64,000 nt of DNA. It comes from JAJDXW01 sp965214795 (GTDB lineage Bacteria > Pseudomonadota > Gammaproteobacteria > HK1). Within the stretch, counting starts at the first letter, position 1. Every line of letters starts with the position of its first letter. Shown here one piece after another: positions 36,989-44,448 of the stretch. The stretch covers positions 2,604,001 to 2,668,000 of the forward strand of contig OZ243976.1 of the NCBI GenBank assembly GCA_965214795.1. Direction: 5' to 3'. The position numbers and the translations under genes are program-made. The notes below the pieces were generated by a model. It saw nothing but the letters and a program-made list of their open reading frames with translations. It was not told where the DNA came from and searched no databases.

Positions 36989-37116
36989 GCAATTCTCATT
37001 TTGGCGCCTGACTTCACCCTGAGCCGCAGGCCGTCTTCTCCTTGCGACTCGATCCGGGGCGGATCGACGGCCGTGCCGGTCCTGCGGCGGGACCCGACGA
37101 GCAAAATGAGAATTGC
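36989..37116 (+). repeat. Family A inverted-repeat element, copy A3
   Basis: A 128-base element from GCAATTCTCATTTTGGCGCC to GAGCAAAATGAGAATTGC, with 14-base inverted ends. This is the cleanest forward copy. It interrupts the IS3 OrfA remnant. Confidence 0.85.
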
Positions 37117-37317
37117 TGGTCGGCCCTTCGTGCGCTTGTGTGCCGGGGCGTCTTTCCGGTATCGTCGCGGGAAGATCCTTCGCTGCGAGGGGAGCGTTGC
37201 AATGTTGCCGGACCGGTATCGCTTCTTTGTTGTTCGTGTGGCGCGTGCACTCACGGTACCACACGCGGGTTCGCGTTGCGCGCGGTGGGTGACGATCGCC
37301 GTGCGGGCGGCGCGCCC

Positions 37318-38172
37318 GTGAGGCTTCTCGGCTTCGGCCGGCGCGACCGGGCACCTGATCCGGTGCCCGCGTCGGCGCGCAGCGCCTCGGGCCCGGGCGC
37401 GCAATGCACGACGCCTGGGTGCACCAATCCGGTTTCGCGTGCCGGGCATCGACTCTGCTATTCGTGCTGGAAGAACGGCCGGTCGGCATCGCGTGCCGGG
37501 TCTTCACCGCGCGGTCAGGCCGGTTCGGCCTCACGGCTCACGGCTTCCGAGCTCGGGAAGCACTTCGGCCTCTCGCCTCGGCGCATGAACCTGACGCTTG
37601 TAGAGCTCGGCTGGATCGAGAGGTTGGGCAAGGGATACGTTCCGACTCCGCAGGGTCTTGGTCTAAGCGCCGATCGCGCCGACTTCCAGGGCATTCCCTA
37701 CGTCGTGTGGCCTGTGGCCATCCGTGATAGCGAAATCCTCGCAGATGCCCTTCGGGACAGCACTGCGGGGGTCGCTGAAAAGCCCGCTCGTGCTCCTGAT
37801 GAGACGGTACGCGCCGATGATCCGCGCCAGGCGTTTCCGGCGCAGTACCGAGCTGCTGACGGCCATTACGTGCGTTCGCGGGCGGAGCTCGCGATCGACA
37901 ACTGGCTTTACATGCAGGGGCTCGTGCATGCGTATGAGCGGCGTGTTCCCATCGCCGAGACGGTGATCAGTGATTTCTACCTCCCGGTGCAGCGGATCTA
38001 CATCGAGTACTGGGGTCGGGATGATCCCGAGTACCTTGATCGCAAGCGCGCGAAGCAAGCTCTGTATGACAAGCATGGGTTGCGCTTGGTGAACGTGGAA
38101 GACGTTCATCTGGATAATCTTGATGATGCGCTTCCCAGGTTGCTCATTCCGCATGGTGTGGAGTGCAGTTGA
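37318..38172 (+). CDS. Zinc-ribbon, winged-helix, PD-(D/E)XK-like nuclease protein
   Basis: About 284 residues. A four-cysteine zinc motif (CTTPGCTNP...CYSCW) is near residues 30-50. A winged-helix-like part (LTASELGKHFGLSPRRMNLT) comes next. A C-terminal domain has YVRSRAELAIDNWLYMQGL, ISDFYLP, IYIEYWGRDDPEYLDRKRAK and NLDDALPRLL. The Glu, Asp and Glu-x-Tyr pattern fits a PD-(D/E)XK-type nuclease fold with the Lys shifted to a later helix. The start is uncertain: GTG at 37318 or 37285. It is next to mobile-element debris. Catalysis is inferred. Confidence 0.6.
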   Translation: MRLLGFGRRDRAPDPVPASARSASGPGAQCTTPGCTNPVSRAGHRLCYSCWKNGRSASRAGSSPRGQAGSASRLTASELGKHFGLSPRRMNLTLVELGWIERLGKGYVPTPQGLGLSADRADFQGIPYVVWPVAIRDSEILADALRDSTAGVAEKPARAPDETVRADDPRQAFPAQYRAADGHYVRSRAELAIDNWLYMQGLVHAYERRVPIAETVISDFYLPVQRIYIEYWGRDDPEYLDRKRAKQALYDKHGLRLVNVEDVHLDNLDDALPRLLIPHGVECS

Positions 38173-38294
38173 TCCGCGTCTGCGACTTTCGCTTGAAATT
38201 CGCCCCTGCCGCGGCCGAGACGCAAAGCCGGCTTCGACTGCGAAATCGTCTTCCTGCCGTGATCCCGGCCTCGTCCTGCGTTCGGGGCGCGTAC

Positions 38295-39008
38295 TCAGTC
38301 GGCGAGGTCGCGGGCCGCGTCCGCCGACGGGGCGGCGCCGCTCCGGCGCTCCGACCACAGCCAGCCGAATACCGCCGTCGCGGCGAGGGCTCCCACGATC
38401 TGCGCCGCGATGAACCCCGGGGCGTCGCCGGGGGCGATGCCGGCGAAGGTATCGGTGAACGAGCGGGCGATCGTCACCGCGGGGTTCGCGAACGAGGTTG
38501 ACGAGGTGAACCAGTAGCCGGCGGTGATGAAGAGACCCACCGCATAGGGGACCGCCTCCGGCCGGGTCCGGAGACACCCGAGGATGCTCGCGAGCAGCCC
38601 GAACGTCGCCACGAACTCGCCGAGCCACTGCCCGCTTCCGGTGCGGGCCTTCACCCCTTCTACGAGAAGGGGCTCCCCGAACATGAGATGCGCGGCCATG
38701 ACGCCCACGAGCCCGCCCGCGATCTGCACGACCACGTAGAGCACGGCGTCCCGCGCGCCGATCGCCCGCCGGACGGAGAAGGCGAGGGTCACCGCCGGGT
38801 TGAAGTGGGCGCCGGAGACCGCTCCGAAGACGAGGATGAGCACCACCAGGGCGGCTCCCGTGGCGATGGTGTTGCCGAGGAGCGCGATGGCCTCGTTTCC
38901 GCCCGCGAGGCGCTCTCCCATGATGCCGCTCCCGACCACCACCGCGAGGAGAAACGCGGTGCCGAGCGCCTCGGCGGCGAGCCGGCGCGGGAGGTCGTGC
39001 CCGTTCAT
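38295..39008 (-). CDS. aqpS: MIP-family channel (AqpS-like aquaglyceroporin)
   Basis: A 237-residue six-segment channel. The two NPA boxes are SGAHFNPAVTLAFS and TSFANPAVTIARSF. The start codon overlaps the stop of arsC by four bases (ATGA). In rhizobial ars operons AqpS exports arsenite made by ArsC, and the tight arsC coupling supports that role here. A general glycerol/water channel is less likely in this context. Confidence 0.88.
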   Translation of the reverse strand: MNGHDLPRRLAAEALGTAFLLAVVVGSGIMGERLAGGNEAIALLGNTIATGAALVVLILVFGAVSGAHFNPAVTLAFSVRRAIGARDAVLYVVVQIAGGLVGVMAAHLMFGEPLLVEGVKARTGSGQWLGEFVATFGLLASILGCLRTRPEAVPYAVGLFITAGYWFTSSTSFANPAVTIARSFTDTFAGIAPGDAPGFIAAQIVGALAATAVFGWLWSERRSGAAPSADAARDLAD

Positions 39009-39517
39009 GCCGGCTCGTCCGGCTTGCGCTCCCCGATCTCTTCGAGCCGCTTCCGGAGGGTCGGCTTGTCGAGGGAGGCGAACGGAAGGTTGATGAAGAT
39101 GCCGATGTGGTTGTTCAGCATCCGGTACGCGTCCGCGAACGCGGCCGCGACCTCGGCGTCGCTGCCGGTCGCGGCGGTCGGATCGGGTACTCCCCAGTGT
39201 GCGGTCATCGGCTGCCCCGGCCAGGCCGGGCATACCTCGTTCGCGGCGTCGTCGCAGACGGTGAAGACGAAGTCGAGGTCCGGCGCCCCGGCGGTCGCGA
39301 ACTCGTCCCGGCTCTTGGAACGCACGTCGGCCACCGGGTAGTCGAGGCGCTCGAGAAGCTCGACGGTCCGCGGGTCGACCTCGCCGGCCGGAAGGCTCCC
39401 CGCGCTCCAGGCGCGAAAGCGGCCGATGCCGGCCCGGTTGAGGATCGCTTCCGCCATGATGCTCCGTGCCGAGTTGCCGGTGCAAAGGAAGAGCACGTCG
39501 AGAAGCCTCTCGGCCAT
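39005..39517 (-). CDS. arsC: Arsenate reductase, thioredoxin-coupled type
   Basis: A 170-residue protein with the low-molecular-weight phosphatase fold. The P-loop LFLCTGNSARSIMAE carries the nucleophilic Cys. The relay cysteines are in FVFTVCDDAANEVCPAW (about residues 88 and 96), as in ArsC of thioredoxin-type systems. AHWGVPDPTAATGS is also standard. It reduces arsenate to arsenite, which the coupled AqpS channel would release. The ATG at 39517 has only a weak ribosome site. No arsR is seen in the gap upstream. Confidence 0.9.
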   Translation of the reverse strand: MAERLLDVLFLCTGNSARSIMAEAILNRAGIGRFRAWSAGSLPAGEVDPRTVELLERLDYPVADVRSKSRDEFATAGAPDLDFVFTVCDDAANEVCPAWPGQPMTAHWGVPDPTAATGSDAEVAAAFADAYRMLNNHIGIFINLPFASLDKPTLRKRLEEIGERKPDEPA

Positions 39518-39694
39518 TTCGGATCCCCGTGTTGCGAGCCCGCGCCGGAACGGGCCCCGTCCCGGTCGCGGTGCGAGCGCCGCGACCGGATCGGGGTGCG
39601 AGCCGGCGGCCGCATCCGGCCGGTCACGATAGGTCCGGAATGTGTCATGCGTGTGAAACGGGGTTGCCGTGAATCCGGCCTGCCCGGGTCCGGC

Positions 39695-39953
39695 AGGGCT
39701 CGTTTTTGCTGTGAAAACAGACTCGGGAGGGCCGTCTTCGCGACGCCGGACCTTTTCATGCGACGGGGTGGCCGGCCCGTTCATGCGTGCTTTGTCCGGC
39801 GACGGGTGAACCGGACCTGTTCGGCAGGCCATCGGGGAGCGCATTCGGTCGTCCGCGGGTCGGTTCGAGCCTCATGAAGCGGCCCTCGATCGCGCGGTCG
39901 GCCGATCCGCACCCGCGGCCGGCACTCGGTCACGACAAGAAATGGCCCTGCCG
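39695..39953 (+). repeat. Family B element, long form, copy B5 with target duplication
   Basis: A 259-base element running from AGGGCTCGTTTTTGCTGTG to AAGAAATGGCCCTGCCG. It is flanked by perfect 8-base direct repeats GGTCCGGC at 39687-39694 and 39954-39961. This gives the exact element ends. It carries no open frame of its own. The 39518-39686 and 39962-40186 flanks show no gene. Confidence 0.88.
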
Positions 39954-40186
39954 GGTCCGGCACGTTCCCGGCATTGTCGGGTTGGCCGAAGGCGCAGCCC
40001 GGCAATGCCCCGACCTCCCGGTTGTCGCGCTGCGCCGGGCGAATCGGACCTGCCTTGCATGCGGCCTCCTCGAGGCCGGCAGGCCGTTGGCGGCGGTCCG
40101 GGGGTCTCGGGTTCGCTTCGGCGAGAAGGTGCGGGGCCTCCCGCCTCGCGGCGGAGACGGGATGCCGGGGACGGGTGCGAACGCGC

Positions 40187-40645
40187 CTACGCCCGCGCTT
40201 CGAGGGCGACTCGATTGCAGCGGCAGGTGCCGATCTGGTGGAGCTCGATGATGTTGTTGAACGGATCGGGGACGAAGACCTGGTCCGAGTCCTCGCCGAC
40301 GAGGCCCTTGATCGTCCAGTGTCGGATCCCGCGAGACTCCAGTTCGCGCCGCGCCTCCTGGATGTCCTCGACCGCGAGCGCCACGTGGGGCCGGGTGGGG
40401 TCCTCCTCCGCGCTGCGCGCGACCGGAGACTCGCCGGTCGCGCCCATGAGGTGGATCTGGGTGCGCTGCTGTTCTCCGTCGCCCACGTACATCCAGAAGC
40501 CGGGAACGCCGGGAATGTTCGGGCGTCCCGAGTCCGCCTCGAGTCCGAGCACTCCGGAATAGAACTCGCGTGCGCTCTCCTGCGCGTCGTCGGAGGGCTC
40601 GATCCGGATCCCGTGGTGGTGCAGCTCGAGTACCTTGATGGGCAT
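40187..40645 (-). CDS. VOC-family (glyoxalase/bleomycin resistance fold) protein
   Basis: A 152-residue vicinal-oxygen-chelate protein. The first beta-alpha-beta unit holds VLELHHHGIRI. ARSAEEDPTRPHVALAVEDI starts the second unit with its metal His, and DPFNNIIELHQ supplies the metal Glu at the end. The ATG at 40645, with GGAGG before it, is used. The family includes glyoxalases, dioxygenases and isomerases. The substrate is not readable. Confidence 0.85.
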   Translation of the reverse strand: MPIKVLELHHHGIRIEPSDDAQESAREFYSGVLGLEADSGRPNIPGVPGFWMYVGDGEQQRTQIHLMGATGESPVARSAEEDPTRPHVALAVEDIQEARRELESRGIRHWTIKGLVGEDSDQVFVPDPFNNIIELHQIGTCRCNRVALEARA

Positions 40646-40749
40646 GTCGCGTCCTCCGCCTGGGCCGCCTCTCCGGGCGGCCTCGCATGGGTTCGCCCGC
40701 AACGCTAGCCGAAGCCGCGTCTTCCGGCAAGCATCCGCCCGCGCCGTCG

Positions 40750-40877
40750 GCAACTCTCGCTTTGCTCGTCGGGTCCCGCGGCAGGACCGGCACGACCGTC
40801 GATCCGCCCCGGATCGAGTCGCAAGGATAAGACGGCTTGCGGCTCAGGGTGAAGTCAGGCGCCAAAATGAGAACTGC
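40750..40877 (-). repeat. Family A inverted-repeat element, copy A4
   Basis: The reverse copy runs from GCAACTCTCGCTTTGCTCGT to GCCAAAATGAGAACTGC. Its left inverted end has two changes relative to copy A3. It is 13 bases from the B6 element. Confidence 0.85.
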
Positions 40878-40890
40878 CGCCGCGCCGGGC

Positions 40891-41064
40891 AGGACTCGTT
40901 TCTTGTCCGGCGACGGGTGAACCGGGCCGGTTCGGCAGGCCATGCGGGAGCGCATTTCGTCGTGTGCGCGTCGGTCCGGTCCTCATGAAGCGGCCCTCGA
41001 GCGCACGGCAGGCCGATCCGCGCCCGTGGCCGGCACTCGGTCACGACAGGAAATGGTCCGGCCG
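40891..41064 (+). repeat. Family B element, short form, copy B6
   Basis: A 174-base short-form copy, AGGACTCGTTTCTTGTCCGG to GAAATGGTCCGGCCG. Flanks CGCCGGGC (40883-40890) and CACCGGGC (41065-41072) match in seven of eight bases, consistent with a target duplication. It lacks the internal 80-odd bases of the long form. Confidence 0.82.
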
Positions 41065-41162
41065 CACCGGGCCCGGGCGCGGCCGGCGCGGGGCGCGCGG
41101 GGGGCGTTATCATGCGGTCGGGGCAGGCGGGGTTCACTACGTCCACTAAGGAGACAAGCAGC

Positions 41163-41687
41163 ATGGCCGAGGGATTCACGATCGCGACCTTCAAGCACGT
41201 GGCCGACGGGCTCCAGGAGGGGCAGTTCTCCGTCGGCGAGCGGCGTCGGGCCACCAGCCTCGACGACCTGGACCCGATCTACCGGGACCTGCTCGATCGT
41301 CCCGTCACCGTCACCCTGGCGGTCGTCGGTCCGGACGGGCGTCCCGGCCTCACCCCGATGTGGTTCGACCACGACGGGGAGAAGATCCTCGTCAATACCG
41401 CCGCTCATCGGCCGAAGTGCGGCTGGATCCGGAAGAATCCGCAGCTCACGATCCTCGTCGTCAACCCCGACAACCCATACCACTGGGTGAGCATCAAGTG
41501 CACGGTGGTCAACGAGGTGCCGGAGGACGGACCGGACGGAGCGAGAGTCACCGCCCAGCTCGACCGGATCTGGACGAAGTACACCGGCGCCGAACCCCCC
41601 TACGGGCTTCGGGACCCGGCCATCGAGGAGAAGCGGGTGCTGTTCGAGTGCCGGGTCGATCGCATCGCGACCTTCGGCAAGCCCTGA
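41163..41687 (+). CDS. PPOX-class flavoprotein (F420- or FMN-dependent)
   Basis: A 174-residue split-barrel protein of the pyridoxamine-phosphate-oxidase family. YRDLLDRPVTVTLAVVGP and GRPGLTPMWFDHDGEKILV are the usual strands, and HRPKCGWIRKNPQLTILVVN follows. The style is that of the Rv1155-like F420-dependent group. AAGGAG precedes the ATG at 41163. It is followed by two LLM-type oxidoreductases that belong to classes often linked to F420. Whether the host makes F420 is not visible here. Confidence 0.82.
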   Translation: MAEGFTIATFKHVADGLQEGQFSVGERRRATSLDDLDPIYRDLLDRPVTVTLAVVGPDGRPGLTPMWFDHDGEKILVNTAAHRPKCGWIRKNPQLTILVVNPDNPYHWVSIKCTVVNEVPEDGPDGARVTAQLDRIWTKYTGAEPPYGLRDPAIEEKRVLFECRVDRIATFGKP

Positions 41688-41890
41688 GCGCGGCTCGGGC
41701 CGGCCGCCCTCCCGGGCAGCCGGCACCGGCGAAGGCCGGGTGCTGGCGCCGCGCACCTCCGGCCCCCCTGACCTTCGACCCTCCCCGTGAGCACCCGGCG
41801 GGTCGCCGGCCCGCAGATCCGCGCCGCGTGCCCGGCCCGCCGGATCTCCTTCCGTTCTTCAGAATCTCTCCACAATCAAGGAAATAGACG

Positions 41891-42754
41891 GTGAAGTTTG
41901 GACTCTTGTTCGTCAATACCGGCGCGTTCGTGCAATCGGAGGGGATCCGCGGCCTCGCGAGCGCGGCGGAAGCGGCGGGGATCGAGTCGCTGTGGACGGT
42001 GGAGCACGTGGTCGTGCCGGTCGGCTACCGCTCGCGCTACCCCTATTCGAAGACGGGACGGATGCCGGGGAGCGAGGACATGTCGATCCCCGATCCGCTC
42101 GTCTGGCTCGGCTACGCCGCCGCGGTCACCACCACCCTCAAGCTCGCCACCGGGGTCCTCATCCTGCCGCAGCGCCAGCCGGCCTACGTGGCGAAGCAGT
42201 TTGCGACCCTCGACGTGCTCTCGGGCGGCCGGGCGATCGCCGGGGTCGGCGTCGGTTGGCTCGCCGAGGAGTTCGCTTCCGTCGGCGTGCCGTTCGAGGA
42301 ACGCGGCCCCCGGACCGACGAGAGCATCCAGGCTCTCCGCAGCCTGTGGTCGCCGCGGGCGGAGCCGTTCCGGGGCCGCTTCTACCGGTGGGAAGCGGTC
42401 GAGTCGAATCCGCGTCCCGTCCAGCCCGGCGGAGTACCCATCGTGGTCGGCGGGCACAGCGCGCCCGCGGCGCGACGGGCGGCCCGGCTCGGGGACGGTT
42501 TCTTCCCCGCCCGCGGCACGCCCGACGAGCTCGCCCGTCTCTTCGGCATCGTCCGCGAGGAATGCGAACGCATCGGGCGCGACCCGGCGGAGGTGGAGCT
42601 CATCTGCGGCGGCCGGGTGCGGGCGCCGGAGGACCTCGAGCCCTACACCGCCCTCGGCGTCTCGCGCTTCGTCGTGAGCCCGCCGGCCCAGGACGTCGAC
42701 GGCCTGCGGCGGGGGCTCGAGCAGTTTGCCCGCGAGGTGATCGAGCACGTATAG
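41891..42754 (+). CDS. LLM-class (luciferase-like) oxidoreductase
   Basis: A 287-residue TIM-barrel flavin enzyme, starting with GTG (KFGLLFVNTGAFVQSEG). LWTVEHVVVPVGYRSRYPYS, LKLATGVLILPQRQPAYVAK and DVLSGGRAIAGVGVGWLAEE are the family hallmarks seen in the F420-dependent class. It would catalyse an FMN- or F420-linked reduction or monooxygenation. The substrate is unknown. The stop TAG shares its last base with element C2. Confidence 0.88.
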   Translation: MKFGLLFVNTGAFVQSEGIRGLASAAEAAGIESLWTVEHVVVPVGYRSRYPYSKTGRMPGSEDMSIPDPLVWLGYAAAVTTTLKLATGVLILPQRQPAYVAKQFATLDVLSGGRAIAGVGVGWLAEEFASVGVPFEERGPRTDESIQALRSLWSPRAEPFRGRFYRWEAVESNPRPVQPGGVPIVVGGHSAPAARRAARLGDGFFPARGTPDELARLFGIVREECERIGRDPAEVELICGGRVRAPEDLEPYTALGVSRFVVSPPAQDVDGLRRGLEQFAREVIEHV

Positions 42755-42965
42755 CCCGAAAAATCACCGACTTCCCGCTGCGGGCGCCCATCCGCTCGCG
42801 GTCGCGGGCCGTACTCCCTCCAGCCGCTTCGACCGCGCGCACGCGCCAGTGGCGACTACGTCTCGGCAGCGCGCCCGCGCGCTCTCGGTCCGGGCGGCCC
42901 GTTCCTCCATGAGATCGTGGGTCATCTTGGCCCCCTCGCGACGAAAGCCGGTGACTTTTTCGGGC
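42754..42965 (+). repeat. Family C inverted-repeat element, copy C2
   Basis: A 212-base element with inverted ends GCCCGAAAAATCACCG and CGGTGACTTTTTCGGGC. Internal blocks AAGCCGCTTCGACCGCGC-like and CGGCCCGTTCCTCCATGAG are shared with C3 and C4. It abuts the stop codon of the upstream gene. About 150 bases of weak family D-like sequence follow before the next gene. Confidence 0.85.
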
Positions 42966-43131
42966 CGGATGGCCACCGGACAGGGTAGCTCCTTGATGCA
43001 GAATCTCTTTCTTCGGTTGACGATTGACGACGCCTTCGGGCGAAGAGATTCGCGATCGACATGATTCCTTGAATTCATTGGATACGATCGAGAGAGTGGA
43101 TCAGCCTTGACCAGGGGGGAGAGAAGGCGGA

Positions 43132-44154
43132 ATGAAGATCGATACCCAGATGCGGGACGTTCCCTTCGAGCGGATGGGGGAGGAGGGGCTGCGGTTCGAG
43201 CGCATGGGCTTCGACTGCGCATGGACGTTCGAGGCGAGCCACAACCCCTTCCTGCCCCTGGCCCTCGCGGCGAGCGCCACCCGCCGGCTGCACGTCGGCA
43301 CCAACATCGCGGTCGCGTTCGCACGCAGCCCGTTCTCGATGGCGCAGGTGGCGTGGGATCTCCAGCGCGGGAGCCGGGGCCGCTTCCACCTCGGGCTCGG
43401 CACCCAGGTGCGGGCCCACGTCGAGCGCCGGTTCTCGATGCCCTTCGACCGGCCGGCCGCCCGGGTGACCGACTACATCCGGTGCGTGCGCGCCATCTGG
43501 GACTCGTTCCAGAACGGTACCCGCCCCGCCTACGACGGGGAGTTCTACCGGTTCCGGCTGATGAACCCCTTCTTCGATCCGGGGCCCATCGACGATCCGG
43601 ACATCCCCATCTACCTCGCCGGGGTGAACGAGCGGATGTGCCGGGCGGCCGGCGAGGTCGCGGACGGTTTCCACGTGCATCCCATGCACTCGGTCGGCTA
43701 CCTCCGGGACGTGGTGCGGTCCGCGATCGACGCGGGGGCGCGGGCGAGCGGCCGGGACGGGGCGAAGCTCGAGCTCTACGCCCCGGTCTTCACCGTGACC
43801 GGCGAGACGGAGGCGGAGCGCTCCGCGTCCGAGCGGGAGGTCCGGCGGCAGATCGCCTTCTACGCCTCGACCCCGAACTACCGCGCGCTCCTCGAGTACC
43901 ACGACCTCGGCGGCATCGGGAAGGAGTTGAGCGCGCTCATGCGCCACGGCGAGTTCGACGCGATGCCGCGCCTCGTCCCCGACTCCCTGGTCGAGGAGGT
44001 GGCGGTCGTCGCCCCGCCCGCCGAGGTTCCGGTCGCCCTTCGCCGGCGCTGCGAGGGGCTCCTCGACCGGGTGTCGCTCTACTTCCCCTTCCCGGAGGGC
44101 GCGCCGGAGTCCGACGGGAAGCGCTTCGTCGACTCGTTCCGCGCCGCCGCCTGA
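43132..44154 (+). CDS. LLM-class (luciferase-like) oxidoreductase
   Basis: A 340-residue TIM-barrel enzyme of a second LLM branch. AWTFEASHNPFLPLALAA, LHVGTNIAVAFARSPFSMAQ and GRFHLGLGTQVRAHVERRFS are class features. PIYLAGVNERMCRAAGEVAD follows in the middle. A GGGGAGAGAAGGCGG tract precedes the ATG. The stop is 12 bases before a partial copy of the acyl-CoA ligase start, showing that the ligase gene (now at 47448) once followed directly. The pair may act on an acyl-CoA substrate. Confidence 0.88.
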   Translation: MKIDTQMRDVPFERMGEEGLRFERMGFDCAWTFEASHNPFLPLALAASATRRLHVGTNIAVAFARSPFSMAQVAWDLQRGSRGRFHLGLGTQVRAHVERRFSMPFDRPAARVTDYIRCVRAIWDSFQNGTRPAYDGEFYRFRLMNPFFDPGPIDDPDIPIYLAGVNERMCRAAGEVADGFHVHPMHSVGYLRDVVRSAIDAGARASGRDGAKLELYAPVFTVTGETEAERSASEREVRRQIAFYASTPNYRALLEYHDLGGIGKELSALMRHGEFDAMPRLVPDSLVEEVAVVAPPAEVPVALRRRCEGLLDRVSLYFPFPEGAPESDGKRFVDSFRAAA

Positions 44155-44166
44155 GCGTACGCCGCG

Positions 44167-44205
44167 ATGATCACGATGCGGGCGCTCATCGAACGGGCGG
44201 AGCGG
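44167..44205 (+). repeat. Left 39-base direct repeat bordering the island
   Basis: ATGATCACGATGCGGGCGCT and the next 19 bases repeat the first 39 bases of the acyl-CoA ligase gene at 47448-47486 with one mismatch. After that the sequence diverges. It is either a displaced 5' gene end or an attachment-like site. Confidence 0.85.
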
Positions 44206-44295
44206 ACACCTGTGGATCGGTCTGCGCCGGGTGATGAGCTCGTGGAACGAGAACGCGGCCGGATCGACCTTCGGACACGCGCATGAAGCGCGAGC

Positions 44296-44386
44296 CGGTT
44301 CCCCCGCCCGCGCGGGGATAGACCGCGCCTCAAGGTCCCCGCCGGCTCCCCGCGCGACGGTTCCCCCGCCCGCGCGGGGATAGACC
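44296..44386. CRISPR. Orphan two-repeat CRISPR remnant, type I-E-like repeat
   Basis: Two identical 29-base repeats at 44296-44324 and 44358-44386 contain GTTCCCCCGCCCGCGCGGGG then ATAGACC. The inverted core and ATAGACC end are of the type I-E kind. They surround one 33-base spacer (44325-44357). No cas gene, leader or third repeat is seen, so it is likely inactive debris. Confidence 0.75.
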
Positions 44387-44448
44387 CTTCGCGGCGCGAC
44401 ACGGAGGACGCGCATGCTGGATGCACCGTCGGCCAGGACCTCCATGGA

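Noticed and set aside
38295..39485. A single 396-codon frame covering the aqpS and arsC region
   Set aside because: The upstream portion is out of frame with ArsC. The four-base ATGA overlap shows two coupled genes.
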